From positions 2,728,001 to 2,792,000 of the forward strand of contig MQVO02000001.1 of assembly GCA_001986395.2 (NCBI GenBank): 64,000 nucleotides of DNA. The letters are read 5' to 3'. Positions within the stretch are counted from its first letter, which is position 1, and every line of letters starts with the position of its first letter. Positions 1 to 13,000 of this stretch are shown piece after piece. This stretch comes from Irpex lacteus. Lineage: Eukaryota > Basidiomycota > Agaricomycetes > Polyporales > Irpicaceae. Below the pieces are notes generated by a model. That model saw only the letters and a program-made list of their open reading frames with translations. It was not told where the DNA came from and did no database searches. Both the position numbers and the translations under genes were made by a program.

Positions 1-249
1 GCAATAGCCACTTTACTGTGGGCATTTGATCTCAAGCCTTCTCATGACAAGGAGGGCAACGCCATGTTTCCCTCGCTCCGAGACGATGAGTTGATTGATG
101 CTGGTGCGGTGTTGTAAGTACGATATGTTCAGAAATGTATCATCGAAACTAATTGCGAATCGCTGGATAGACAACCCAAGTCATTTGAATGTACATTCAC
201 TCCTCGTTGCTCGGAGGTGCAGGAAATTCTGAAGAGGGCCACGCCATGA
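1..249 (+). CDS. Cytochrome P450, C-terminal end only (cut by window edge)
   Basis: This is the last part of a heme-thiolate monooxygenase whose body lies left of the window. Reading starts in frame at base 1 with AIATLLWAFDLKP, the helix that follows the heme-binding Cys in this family. A 57-bp intron (114-170, GTAAGT...TAG) joins AVL to QPKSFECTFTPR, the usual P450 C-terminal strand, and the stop is at 247-249. The intact P450 at 47.0-49.4 kb has AIATLLWAFDLRP at the same place and the same final-intron position, so the two are close paralogues. The heme Cys is outside the window, so catalytic integrity cannot be judged. Confidence 0.85.
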
Positions 250-394
250 CGCACTAGAGTAATAAGTTGAATGTAATTGCGGCTAGCGTTGGTTGTATTA
301 TGCGAACTTGGCCACCTGTGATTCGAGCTACAACACTGTACTTTTCAGTCTACATAGACGTCCGAGACCCGGGTCGACAGCAAAGAGAAATGGT

Positions 395-646
395 AGTTGA
401 CCAGCTCTTGCGATGCATTCTCGGCCCTGTGGTGGAGAGCTTCATATTACTAGATCGGAAACTGTGGTTGAGAAACGCGTTGAAGGTGAGTACCCTATCC
501 TTCTTCCTGACTGCGCCCCATAATGATAACAATTGTAGGGCACTGGGCATGGTGTTCGCCTTGTAAACCTCTTCGATCAATCGACTGGGAGTGCCCGCAA
601 CGTTGCAATCGATGTGACTCCGGCTATCCATGTACAAGACTGTTGA
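395..646 (+). pseudogene. Relic of the 3' end of a METTL25/RRNAD1-like methyltransferase gene
   Basis: This 252-bp stretch matches, in reverse orientation, the last two exons and the last intron of the methyltransferase gene at 44.7-46.5 kb. Shared peptides include LLRCILGPVVES, LLDRKLWLRN and VRLVNLFDQSTGSARNVAI. By eye the identity is high, in the mid-80s percent. The intron is kept (GTGAGT...TGTAG), so this is a DNA-level copy and not a retrocopy. The reading frame across the splice is still open and ends in TGA at 644-646. Nothing upstream of about 390 resembles the rest of the methyltransferase, so no SAM-binding domain remains. It lies 145 bp downstream of a P450 stop, mirroring the P450-methyltransferase order on the right. 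Confidence 0.8.
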
Positions 647-1346
647 CGCGTGCCCTTCTCCACGGGAAGATGTGAAATGCATGACGTTATAATACACTTT
701 AAAATATCGTTCACATCCTCCTGATTGAACTTCAGTAGATTCTGACACAATTAAGTCACCGCTGACATCGTTGAAGACCGCCCGCATAATCCGAGACGCA
801 CGAGACACACGATAATTAAGGAATGTCATGGGCATGTGCAGTCATTTACAATCTACGTGAGGCTCCACTGATTGTTGTCTCATTGGCGGGTGTCTCGCAC
901 GAACTTAGGTAAATATCTGCAAATCAAGTTACGTATGCGCCGCACGGCTGGGAAAGCTACCAGCTGTGTGCTCTTATGGAATTCGGGACCCTTTCGATAC
1001 TCTTCAATCTATGGAAGATAGAAGAGTAGGTAGTCGCCATCTCCGAACGAGGACCAGTGCAAGCAGCCGCTTGTGCTATTGAATTCATGATCATTGATAG
1101 TAATTGACAGGTTCAATTTACGACTCGGATTGCACAATCCATGAGACGCTACTCGTTGAATCGGTCCACCATCGCACGATAAGCCATTTCTGGGGTCGGT
1201 GTTGTCATTTTTGCGAGGGTTGTGCATTCAGTAGCATGGTTCTTAACCCCCTTGAGCTGCCCGGGTTGCATTACTTATAGCAGAAGCCGATGTTAGAACT
1301 AGTAAGTGTGTTCTTCCCCTACCGATACACAGTAATCGCATTCTTC
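647..1346. other. Intergenic, upstream of the first complete P450
   Basis: No supported gene was seen. A TATA-like TTATAG lies at 1275-1280. An in-frame ATG at 1290 is too close to it to be a likely start, which favours the ATG at 1347 for the next gene. Confidence 0.5.
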
Positions 1347-3763
1347 ATGGCACAAAGCAGTGCAGTTCACTCCGATCTGAACGAGATGGACCTCGTTCGC
1401 TTACTTTCGATGGCAGATACGCCCTTTGGCTTTACAATCATCGTTGGAGCTGGGATTATCACATGGATTGCCTACTTTTACTCGCGACAACGACATACAC
1501 CTCCTGGACCATATCGTCTTCCCCTTCTGGGAAATATCCTCCAGGTTCCTCGTCATCTGCAGTTCATTCCATTCACTGATTGGAGCCAGAATTATGGTAC
1601 GTTTCTCGTTTCGTGTATCTTATTTCTCAGCTTACGATCATCTAGGTCCCATTTTCTCCCTTGACCTCCTTGGGCGAGAAATTGTAATCATCAATACCTT
1701 CAAGGCTGCTGGAGAGCTACTGGGTATAGCTTGTTCTACCTCGTTCAATAGATGCACGGGACTCAACACCAGACAACAGATAAATGTTCGAACATCTACA
1801 ACAGCCGGCCGTACTCAGTCATGGCAAGCGAAGTGCTTTGTGGGGGTACTTTTATGCCGTTGGAAGTAGATATGGATAGGTATGCTACCCAGCTTTCGCG
1901 GTGATATTCAGAGTATCTGCTCAGCATTCACACAGATGGCGTAGATGGCGCCGTGCCAGTCATGCAACGTTTGGGTCGAACGGAGTTAAAAATTCCGATT
2001 GCCAACGGGCAACGAAGAAAGCTGCTGTCTTGGCCACACTGCGCACTCTTGTCGAGCCCGACAAGTGGGAGCATAACCTAGACGTGTTTGTAACTCCATC
2101 CCATGACATTATCTGCTACCCTAACACAGATGTGCTTAGATTTGCTGCTTCAGGTATATTCAATGCCGTCTATGGGTGGGCTCCACTCGACGCAGATTCA
2201 CCTCACATCGAGGCGACGTACGAACTCGCCACTCGTATATCTGATGCTGTTGTCCCTGGGGCTTACTTCGTGGACATATTCCCGTTCATGAAATATTTGC
2301 CGGAATGGATAGCAGGTTGGAAACGAGATGGCATGTCCTGCCAGACACGATTGTCAGAGAGATTTGAGGCGCTCTTATTTGATGTTGCTGAGAAAATGGT
2401 ACGTCTATGGTATCATCCAGACCGTCCCACTTCAATTTGACATCGATGTGCGACCTTCCAGAGTACAGACTCTGCACCGGCCAGTTATGCTTCCGAACTT
2501 CTTCGAAATGAAAATCGCCATGGGTTCATGAGAAAAGAATGCGCATGGATTGCAGGAGTCATGGTGTAAGTGTTCTCACATAATTGACCGAGTTAACGAA
2601 CGTCGATTCAATCATGGTAGTTGCTGACGTTGTCGTGTATATCTTTAGCTCAGCTGGGGCAGAGACGGTGCGTTTTTATCCGACAAGATGAGCCATGCCT
2701 GATCGTAACAAGACATTTAGACTTCTACCACGATGGTGAACTTTGTGCTTGCCATGCTCAATTATCCGGATGTCATGCGTAAGGCTCAATCCGAGCTTGA
2801 TGCAGTGATAGGTAGAGACCGAGTTCCCACTCTTGAAGACGCGGATAATCTGCCCTACATTCGCGCGGTGGTTCGAGAAACTTTGCGATGGCGCCCTCCT
2901 TCTACCTTGGGTACGCCAATATCTGTTTACTGTCAGGTCATAAATCTAACTGGTCTCGTTGCCTAGGTGTACCACATCTTTCGACTGAGGTAGAGTCTAG
3001 CCATCCGATCCTCAGTTGCTGTCTGATGTGATATTTATAATCAGGACAACTGGTATGATGGGTATTTGATACGGAAGGGTAAGCCACTTCTTCTGAAAAA
3101 ATGCATGAAGGAAGGTCTGAATAATGGAAAGGCGCGATTGTCTTCGGAAATATATGGTAATTATATCATATGGAAGCACTTGGCGACGTCACTAAAGATC
3201 GCATTTATTATCAGGGCTATGAATAGGTGAGATCATATGTCTCCTGAGAAGATTGGCGAATGATCGTGCTGATAGAATTTAACAGAGATCCTTCTGTCTA
3301 CCCTGACTTCGATGTATTCAGACCTGAACGATTTCTGAGCGTGGATGGAAAGGTAGAGATCATACCTCCAGGGACAAGAAAATTAGGTCACACAAGTTTT
3401 GGCTTCGGGCGACGGTATGCTGCAATTACCCACCATTCTTTGTCCCACAATATTAACACGTCATTAGAGTTTGTATCGGCATGCATTTTGCAGAGCAAGC
3501 ATTATTTATGGGAATCGCAACCATGCTGTGGGCATTGGATATAAAACCCGATCTCGACGGGAGAGGAAAGGAGATCATTCCCCCAACTGACCAGTGGGTA
3601 AATGCGGGGACTGTGGTGTAAGTAGCAATTCAAGGCAGACCTTCTTCGCACTCATTCATGTCTCTTGTTATGCAATAGTCGACCTGCACCTTTCCAATGC
3701 AGGTTCTCTCCACGCTTTCCGAGGTCGCAAGGTCTTCTTAGTGCCCGGAGTACAGACTTATGA
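1347..3763 (+). CDS. Cytochrome P450 monooxygenase, complete
   Basis: Predicted 535-aa microsomal P450, usual full length. Order: N-terminal membrane anchor (FTIIVGAGIITWIAYFY), Pro-rich hinge PPGPYRLPLLGN, C-helix RWRRWRRASH, I-helix SAGAETTSTT, ExxR motif ETLR, PERF segment FRPERF, and heme loop FGFGRRVCIGMHFA with the Cys thiolate ligand. I assign 15 exons with introns 1597-1645, 1724-1779, 1880-1935, 2086-2139, 2399-2461, 2566-2648, 2668-2720, 2911-2966, 2990-3044, 3079-3131, 3157-3214, 3227-3285, 3415-3467 and 3618-3678; the exons sum to 1608 nt. Intron 4 starts with the weak donor GTTTGT, is 54 nt and has no in-frame stop. The substrate cannot be read from sequence. Exon lengths are almost identical to the next gene, so the two are tandem duplicates. 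An alternative start is 1290. Confidence 0.9.
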
Positions 3764-4647
3764 CACACGTCATATGTGCTTAAGACCGGGAAATTCCGTC
3801 CATTAGAATGCTCGTATTGAATTATGCGCTGAAGCAGTGCCTTTCCCCGGTCTTGCACCTCGTCGCCGCTTCATAGGTAGGAAATCTGGATGAACCAAGG
3901 GCCGTTGTATAGCTGTACTTTGTCAGATACATAACTAGCAACTCGAATATTATAAATACGCATGCTTTTATACAATAATTCAATTATTCTCTCGATACCT
4001 ACGGACTGACGAAGGCTCACTAGCGTTTATACGCAATGATGACGTCCATCCATTTCACCTTCCTATTATGGAGTGCCGTGTAAATTATTAAATCAGGGAG
4101 CGTCTATTGTGTTCGGCCAGGCTGCGTGGCTCGCTGAGCAACTTGACTTCGGCTCTGAATACTCACTATGATCGCACTTCGTGATCCTCACTTTCAATTA
4201 TACACACCTATCACTATTGACCTCGCTGTTTGATGATTGAAGGACAAACTGGACTCGGTAGAGCGTCCGCAGGATACTTATACGATGATTCGGAATCATC
4301 ACCGTGACGGTGCATCGTAGAGAGTCTAGAGACAGGTAAGCAGCGGCGTGATAGTTTTAATATCCCTGCTGATGTAATAGTACAGGATTTGAATATTTAG
4401 GCTCGGAGGAGCCACCCTTCTGTGTTGGCTATTCACTGCCATGGCGCCAGTCTCTTGAGCGTATTGGATGATGCCAAACCTTTGAAGGGCCGTAGCAATC
4501 CCGTTACGATACATAGGATCGCTGGTGAACACGCCACACTTGGACATTTGATATCCTTGCTTGGCGTGTCGCCAGATGCGTGGAATATAAAGACTGACGT
4601 GCTATTTGGGCCCTCTCAGCACAGGTTCACCCCTTCTCCTCTGCCCC
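3764..4647. other. Intergenic spacer between tandem P450 genes
   Basis: No supported gene was seen. It holds the 3' flank of one P450 and the promoter of the next. Confidence 0.5.
4586..4592 (+). promoter_or_regulatory. TATA box of the second complete P450
   Basis: TATAAAG lies 62 bp before the ATG at 4648 but only 20 bp before an in-frame ATG at 4606. This spacing favours 4648 as the start codon. Confidence 0.4.
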
Positions 4648-7084
4648 ATGACCAACAACATCCTAACACGAACGCTCTCAAGCTTTTTACACCCTCATGC
4701 AGTATTCTCCGAAATATTTTTGGCTATACTGACTCGCCCGAGGACATCTGTAAGCGTGTCAGCATTGCTGGTTGCTCTCGGCATCGTATGGATAGTGCTT
4801 TCGTCTGCACGAAAGGGGCGGGCACCTCCTGGACCTGCTGGGCTGCCTATCCTGGGGAATGTCCTGCAGATGCCACGCAAACTTCAGTTTGTTCGGTTTA
4901 CTGAATGGAGCCAGCAATACGGTACCTTTCTTGACACTCGTACGTATACCGACGCCGCGCGCTCATTCCTTAGAACCGTTACCCAGGTCCAATGTTTGGC
5001 CTTAACCTACTTGGCCAGCAAGTTATAGTCCTTAACACCTACCAAATTGCAGGCGATCTTTTAGGTGAAGTGAATATCTCAAGTATATTACGCGTACACT
5101 AATGTAACACAGATCGTTGCTCACACATATACAATGACCGTCCACCCATGATTATGGCGAGCGAAATCTTAGCTGATGGGATGTTCATGTCGCTCATGAG
5201 ACATGGAAAACTGTGGGTACAGGCAGTGCATTTACTCCACCCCTGCAGAAGCTGACGTCATGGCATAGTTTGCGCAAAATGCGACGTGCTACTCACGAGA
5301 GTTTCAATGCCAGGGTGGTCCACAAGTATCAACGAATACAGTCCGAGGCTATATCGCTTGCAATGCTTCGGACACTTGCTCAACCACAGAGCTGGGAGCA
5401 TAATATAGAAGTGTGCGTCAGCTAACAATGACTAAACGCTTTACAGTACGTCTGGAGAACGCTGGTATGTGCTGACTTTCATATCTTTAAGCTTCACGGC
5501 GTCGTCGATCTTCAGTTCCGTGTATGGATGGCCAGCCCTGCAGTCCGAATCACCCCACGTTGAACATATCCGCAACATCGTGAATCATGTAGCGAGTGCT
5601 GCCGTCCCTGGAGCTTTCCTCGTCGACGTTATTCCACTCATGCGCTACATTCCAAGTTATTTGGCGCGCTGGAAGCGTGAGGGTCTAGTGTGGCATGAGA
5701 AAACGGCTGCGTTGTTTGCAAATTATTATCAGGACGCTGGAAAACAATTTGTAGGCCAGCATTCTCCGTCGAATATCGTGGTTACAGTGACTAACTACAT
5801 CGCCAATAAAGGTCGAGGGGAATCTCCAGGCGAGCTTTGCATCTGTTCTGGCTCAAGACAGCGGTCGGTTTGGGCTTTCCAAGAAGGAAGCCTCATGGCT
5901 TTCTGCAGTGATGGTGTGAGTCTACACAGATTGAGCAATTCTTATTTCGCACTCTAATATTCTGAATCCAGAGCTGGTGGCGCAGACACGGTCGGTTCTA
6001 TTTGTTACTTTTTTGATTCAATCCAACATTTGTCAGACTGCGATGGCGGTAAAGAACTGCGTGCTCGCCCTGCTGTACTACCCGGATGTTATGTACAGGG
6101 CAAGGTCTGAGTTGGATGTGGTAGTGGGCCAAGAACGGGCTCCTTCCTTTACAGACAAGGATAACCTTCCTTATATTCAAGCTGTCGTCCGGGAAACGTT
6201 GAGATGGCGCCCTGTTATTCCGCTAGGTTTGAACTTTCCTGGTAACCGTATGAGACAATGTATTGACCTAGCTTTAGGTGTACCTCATGCTGCGACTGAG
6301 GTGAGTGACGAGATAAATATGTCGCTGCAGATACATAGTAATACGATTATATATAGGACCACTACTACAAAGGATACTTTATTCCGAAAGGTATGTTGAA
6401 ACTTGCGTCACTGCGTTCAACAAGTGATAAGATACGAACACTTATTTAGGAACAATCGTCATTGGGAACATTTGGTATACTTCTTCCCGTGCCTCTAGTG
6501 ACTAAGTGAACCTTACCACTATAATATCCTTTATTCCGCAGGGCTATGAATAGGTGATATACTGTTTCAACCTTATAATCACCCCAATTTAACCCATTGT
6601 TCGTAGGGACCCGAAGCTCTATCCGGATTATGATACATTCCGACCTGAAAGACACCTTGACTCATCGGGGAGACTAGAGTCGACAACCCTCGACACGCAT
6701 CAGATGGGTCATGCGAGCTTTGGGTTCGGGCGAAGGTGAGTCTAGTCGCATGTAAACTCATACTGCTGTTATTCATACGACATTGCAGAGTCTGTCCCGG
6801 TATGTATTTTGCGGAGCAAGCAATATTTATTGCAATAGCGACCATCCTATTTGGATTCGACATTCAGCCAATAAAAGACGAGAATGGCAATGCAATCTTG
6901 CCTCCCATTGATGAATACGGGGATGTAGGACTTGTGGGGTAAGTACCGTGCTCATGTCCCAGATGCCTGCTTTTCTTCCCAACTCAATTTTTGTATCAGC
7001 CGTCCAGCACCCTTCCAGTGTCAATTCAACCCTCGGTTCCCCGACATACGAATCATCCTCGAGGGTAGCATCGACAATGCATAA
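4648..7084 (+). CDS. Cytochrome P450 monooxygenase, complete (tandem copy)
   Basis: Predicted 541-aa membrane-anchored P450. Motifs in order: hydrophobic N-terminus (VSALLVALGIVWIVL), hinge PPGPAGLPILGN, I-helix AGGADTTAM, ExxR ETLRWRP, FRPERH, and heme loop FGFGRRVCPGMYFAE. The introns are 4922-4986, 5065-5112, 5213-5268, 5413-5491, 5751-5811, 5916-5971, 5991-6036, 6227-6277, 6301-6356, 6391-6449, 6475-6541, 6554-6606, 6736-6788 and 6939-6999; the exons sum to 1626 nt. Exons 2, 3 and 5 to 15 have the same lengths as in the upstream copy (78, 100, 259, 104, 19, 190, 23, 34, 25, 12, 129, 150, 85), which is strong evidence of tandem duplication. The C-helix reads LLRKMRRATHE, with Leu where most P450s have Trp; the P450 at 47-49 kb has the same change. 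An alternative start is 4606. Confidence 0.9.
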
Positions 7085-10000
7085 TACTCGTGTATGTATG
7101 GGCAAGCGGATACTGGGCAAGAGTGAAGTTATGATCCCCCACACGTAATCAAGTCCAGGAGTAACTATATATGTAGCACCAAATCCGCAGTGGCCTGCCT
7201 GTCCTTTGTACCTACATAGTACTTATGTTATCACGAGCGGCGTCGGTGATCCGTCACGCCGTCACGCGTCAGATGTGGGAAAACGCCACAAAGCCTCCGG
7301 ATCAATCTGATGCCCGTCGGAAATACACAGCTCAGGCTGCAACGTTCAAGTTAACTTCCACAACACCACGACCACCATTAATTCGGCTCAAATTACCCTT
7401 CGACTAGCTGCACTTATGCAGTAAGGATTAGAGTCATTACTGAGGTCATGAGCTGGTAAACTGGCCATGTCAATAGGAAATACTGACCAATTCACCTCCG
7501 AGCCCTCCTATCAGGTTGTTACCGGCGGTGAGTTGTCATAGTGTCTCTGCTTTGATACCACACATCGTAATAAAGTCTTTTACATGTTAAGAAGCTCATT
7601 CCGTTGCCATACCTTCAACTCCTCCAACTGGAACCGACACAAGACTATGATCCCCGAACAACTATCTCTCCATCTCTCCATCTCTGAAATTCTGGGCCAC
7701 AATCACAAACGGATATTACACAAAAAGGCTCGAGAAGACGAAACACTCAGTAACGGCCGATGGTGCGTTCTCGGATTCTCTGCTGCAATATCTGTCCACA
7801 TACCCCTTCTCTACACCACCACCGCGCCATATGCATGACATGAACAGTCCCCATTCGGTCCCATCAACGCCTCCCATTTTGTCTGTCAAAGTCCCAATCT
7901 TACATCTCCAATCTCAGAAAACATACACATGCGCACACCACAGCATTATCCTCTCTTCGACCAACCACGACGCTTCTTCGGTATGCCGGTCTCGTCGTCT
8001 CTCTATCTCATCACGCTCCATCACTTTGATATGTGCTGATCGCCACAGTGTCCCTGAAGCTATGTGGTTAGTGCAGGTACCCAGCAAACACTCAATCAGC
8101 GGCCCCGGCACAGTCTTCTTGACCATACGCAATGGACCTCGAGATTGTGGGAGGAGCACATTGGTAGGTACCGCGGGGCTGTGATCTGCATTCAGGCCGT
8201 CATACTCACTGGCATACATGCATGGCGGCCACAGGCCGACTCTCGGGAATCGGCCCCATAATCTCAATTCTGGTGCTTCAAGCTTCAAGCTTCAGTAAAT
8301 GTTTACCCATCAACGACTTCAATGCCCACAAGAAGTCTAACGAAGCGGCATGATCACTTGCGCACATGCAGATGAAAGATTCTGTTCACCACTGTGCAAA
8401 CACTCACATGCCGACCCTGCTTCACATGTAAGTTACGAACTTATCCTCCTCGTCGGACCATGATGCTAACAAAATAAACGACTGATCAGCGTCTTCTCTC
8501 CCACACTCCTTCCCGCCGTTAGGTTTATACGTATCCATATCATCCCGGCAACCATATCCATATACATCAATTTGTTCCTAACTTACCCAATAGCTGATTT
8601 CCATCGCGGATACTCATCATTTCCTGGCCCCTGCGACTCGACATCCAGGAGAGAGGCGCGCCCACCATCGGACGCCTCGATCACCCCGTAGAGGTGAAGT
8701 GCGAGCCAATCTCACCGATCACCAATGTCTCTTACTCCTGGGAAGTTTATGAAGATCTCACCACCTTAATGTATCCGAAACGCGTTTCGAATAAGATGGG
8801 TGGTGGTGTTTGTTGCCGTTCCTAGTAGGCACAGTATCTGCTGCGCTAGTCTGAGGATCTAATCCGACGAGTTCGAGGATTCAATGTCTGGCGCTGTGAG
8901 GCGGTTTGCTTGTTACGTAGTATAGGTGAGTGCTTTCGCATTTTGTAAGTACCGCCACATCTCATACTGATTATGACACAATGCTCTACACGGCTGCCGT
9001 ATGCGCAGCCGCAGTCACGATACTAAAGTTCTTTATCCCTCACTTGATATGGTGTTTCTCTTTCTTTATCTTGCTGGTTTTACGCAGCACTTATACTTCT
9101 CTTAACGGACCGTCACTCACCTTCGCAGCATCAAGAACGATGAGTAAGTACCATCATCACACATCACGAACCATGATCGCAGCTCATTCTCACAAACAGG
9201 GCGCCCGGCCTCGGACATTGCTTCTCTGATCTTCGTTCTATGCGCGCAATGGCTTTCGGTGGTGGTACATACACTCCGAGTTGAGCTCACACAGAGAGGC
9301 ATTATGTGCGCGCTGAACTGCGATATATCAGATATCAAGGGGATGTCGGGAATGGGCAATGTTCTCCGTGAGTGCCTTTGCAGTCAAATAGTCAGCTGGC
9401 GTTCGCTGATTCCAAATATCGTAGAGCGGGTACCAGACTTGGGACATGAATGGTTCCCGCGAATGGTTATTATGACATCTGCTGTATACCAGTGACAGCG
9501 CTGGCGTCACCCTGACCAGCATGACACATAGCTGTGCAGTATACAAGCCTGTCACCCGAGTCGTACATATCGGTATAGATCCGAGTTGCAGTGTGTATAG
9601 GATCATACGCGTTCTTGTCGGAAATATTGGAGTTGATAGGCAAAGAGATCGCACAGTGTGTAAGTACTGGTCACCGTGGTGTTCTCTCTTTGTCTACATG
9701 GCACTAACTGGCCAAATAAGCAGGAAGAGTATTCCCGGACCAAGCTTCCGGGTTTCCAGATATCCAACGAACGTAGGAACGAAACAAGATTGGGAAGATA
9801 TCACATCATATTATACCATGGGCGAGGCTTGAATTTACGTGTACGTACGCGGCTCGCCACATCACATGTACATGCGCGGAAAGAATTCAAGAAGGTGGGT
9901 GTGAGTATGTTGAAACGACATGAGGAGGAGGCAAAGTAAGCTTTATGACGTCTTATCGTGATCGTGAATATAACCGTGTAACGAGGTGAATTGAGTCGAG

Positions 10001-13000
10001 GAAGGTGATCTGTGAAAGGTTTGCTGAGATGAATTGTGCAGTGACGACATTTGCACACTGTGATAAACCGCAGTTGGGCTTTTCATTTCCTTAGTCCGCG
10101 GCGAACATACAGATTGATAAAGCGTGTGCGTACACGATACTTATTCACAATGCGTACTAATGGCAATGTTTACTTATTCACAACGATAATCACATAGACA
10201 GCGCCGACGTTTCTTCCACTGTATGGAATCCGAATCGCGTATAGTAACCTCCAAACACGTTTCGACAAGGGTCCATCCGCCTCTTCCCCCTCTCCGTCTC
10301 TGCATCGTCCAGACTTCCCATCCCGGAGCCTTCTGTGGCGCGTCAAACCTTGTCAAATTCGCCGACAAACCTCGGAATATATCACACAAAGAATCAATGT
10401 TCCGCATATGAACTCCTCTGCACCCGCGAGCTATGTAGCAAATAGAGAACCCAACATCGACCGCGGAGGGATAGATGCAATGAACAAGTAGCTTGAGCTT
10501 CTTAAACTCGCCTACGGTCCAGGCCCCGATCCACCTGCAAGACAGGTGACAGAATATGTACAAAGAGAGCTCGTTCTTCAGTTCTTTCAATTCATTTGGA
10601 CGAACTCGATTGAATAGCCAGCCAGCGGGGCCCGAACTTAACCTTGAACTCTATTGTATGTTGAGTCTGATCTTCCGGGTGACGAGTGGCGAGTCGGAAG
10701 GTGACATAGCACCGTACTGTACCCAGAGCGATCTGCGGGAAAATAGAGTACGTTAGCGTGTTTACGCGACTGCATGCGCACATAGCTTGGACCTTGGGAG
10801 ATCTACTGAGTGGGTACGCATGTGCGCTTCGGGTCGGAGACAGGGGGCTCAATCATGGCTGCAGCTGGTCACGGCACGGAAAGCAGTTGAGCGTAATCGC
10901 CGTTCATACAATTGAGATTCTGCATGGTAATACTTACAATCCTGGGAGCTTTAGAGGATGAGTGGAGGCAATAAGCTTAAACCAGCCATCCTCGCAAACA
11001 CATGATCCTGATGTCGGCCAACGAACTCACCTGTTGTGGTCATTACCCACGGAATCTATGGCCCGCAATGTACGCACGCGGGCAGTGAGGAAGTGCAGAT
11101 TGTACGACACCGCCATTCGACCAATCCATGCAAGGCGCGTACATATCACCGAGCTTTTCTGAATCGTGGCCGCCAGACGCCAGGGTCGTCCAGTGCAACC
11201 GCGAGTTCCATGGATCGCGGGGCTCGGCCCAACTTACCAGTAGCCCCACTGAAGCCGACCAAAAGCAGAAGCATCCCATCAGAGCATGGAATTCGCGAAA
11301 CAACTCAGAGGCAATGAATCGCGAGAAGCACTGTAGGACGAACGCCCAGGGCCGGTGCGGGGAACCCTCCTTAACCTTAAGACATGTTCAGCCTCAAGAC
11401 AATTCAGAACATGGTGTAATCAGCGAAAACATCGAGTCGTACCTTGCACTGTAAGACCGAGCAGACCGCTCATTCAGGGCACAACATACGGGCCAACTCG
11501 ACGCCTGCCTGAGTGCAGACCTCGAACAGGGATGTGTTGTAATCTTCGCCCAGGCACAAGAACCTTGCAATTCATTCAATAACGAAGAAGCATCGGGCGA
11601 ACTTATACGGCTCCAGAGCCTGGAGTCTGGACATACCCAAAAGCAGCAAGGAAGGGAAGGAGAGATTGTGACATGATCCGTCACCCTCAACGGACAAACG
11701 CATGCGCACATGCAGGAATGGGCCCATCAAAGGAAAACGGTAACGGCGCTCGCAAGAATTTCCCAGCTTCGTTGCATGCACCTTCTTCCCGAATACGAGC
11801 ATGGAATTCGAAGGCTGCGCGTGTGCGGTGCGATGGTGCAGAACAGTGATTCGGGTTCTCCGCGCTGAGTGAGAAAGAAGGCGGCGCATCGAGCTCGGTG
11901 ACGGATTCTGTTCATCGAAGTTCCGAGTGAGAATGGCAATTGTCTTTCCTAAATTACATACTTGAGTGGAGGTGCCATGATTGTGGCTGGATCCCGCGGC
12001 CGTAGTGGCCGTAATAGGAAGCGAATCCGGAAAGAGCGACTTGCAGTGGCGGTCACGGGCGCGGTCAAGGTACCGATTCTAGGGCCCCCACTGCAATTCA
12101 GCTTTAGCACAGGTCTTACAAATTGCTATGAGCCTGTAGAGCGGAGGCTTTATCTTATATCTTCTTCTTTTCGTGGTAAGAGCGAGCTTCCCAGCTGATT
12201 CGTGGATTCAGACCAGGCCATTGTTCGGCTTCGGGAAGGGTGGGACACACGCTCCAGGGATATCTATCTATGAATATACTGGGGCGATAGAGAGCATGAG
12301 AGGACACCCACCGGAGCAGCCACTAGCAGCATCTCTCTTTACTAAGTCGCGGAATAATCACCCACCATTATTGTACATCTTTGCCACCGCTTCCTCCCCT
12401 CTACTTCAGATCAGTATATCCCTATCGAATGCATAATGAATCTGATTCTCCGAGAGCAAGTCTAACAACCAGCCATTGTGTTAGTCCTCAACAATTCACG
12501 TATATCAGGGTGGTTGGGTACTTACACTAATGCCATTTTCCTTGCGACCTTGCGACCTTTCATCCATGCAACGCCCCAGCCCTACAATCGGTCGCTGGCG
12601 CCGCGCCCGGTCTAAAATCGAGATAGCCAAGTGAGGTAGGATAGAGAGTTTGTTCGATAAAACTCGGAGCTTGATAGAGAGGATACGCGAGGCAGATAAT
12701 GGACCACGACCAGGGCATGTACAATGGTGACTCCTCGTACCCCCCGTTTCATCTCCAGCCGCGAGCGTCGACGTTCAGGTACTGCAGGCTAATCGTGATA
12801 CAAACCTACACAGACTGTTTGAGCGGGCGGTGGCTGGATGGCACTATCAATGCGTAAGAGATCAAAGCGAAAAGTTTAGGGAATTAGAATGTCGATGTGG
12901 GTCATCGACCTGCCAGTACTTGTCACGACCGCTGGCTGATGCGCGCGAGGGGCGCTAGAGTCGTGATGGCGAAGCGTCATTCAGGCACACCTGTCCCAAA

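Noticed and set aside
1009..1227. 72-codon minus-strand frame before the P450
   Set aside because: No conserved feature, and it lies in the promoter region of a confident gene.
8930..9940. Possible P450-like or membrane-protein gene (hydrophobic N-terminus from 8982)
   Set aside because: Only vague similarity to a P450 N-terminus; no splice chain kept a frame and no ExxR or heme motif follows.
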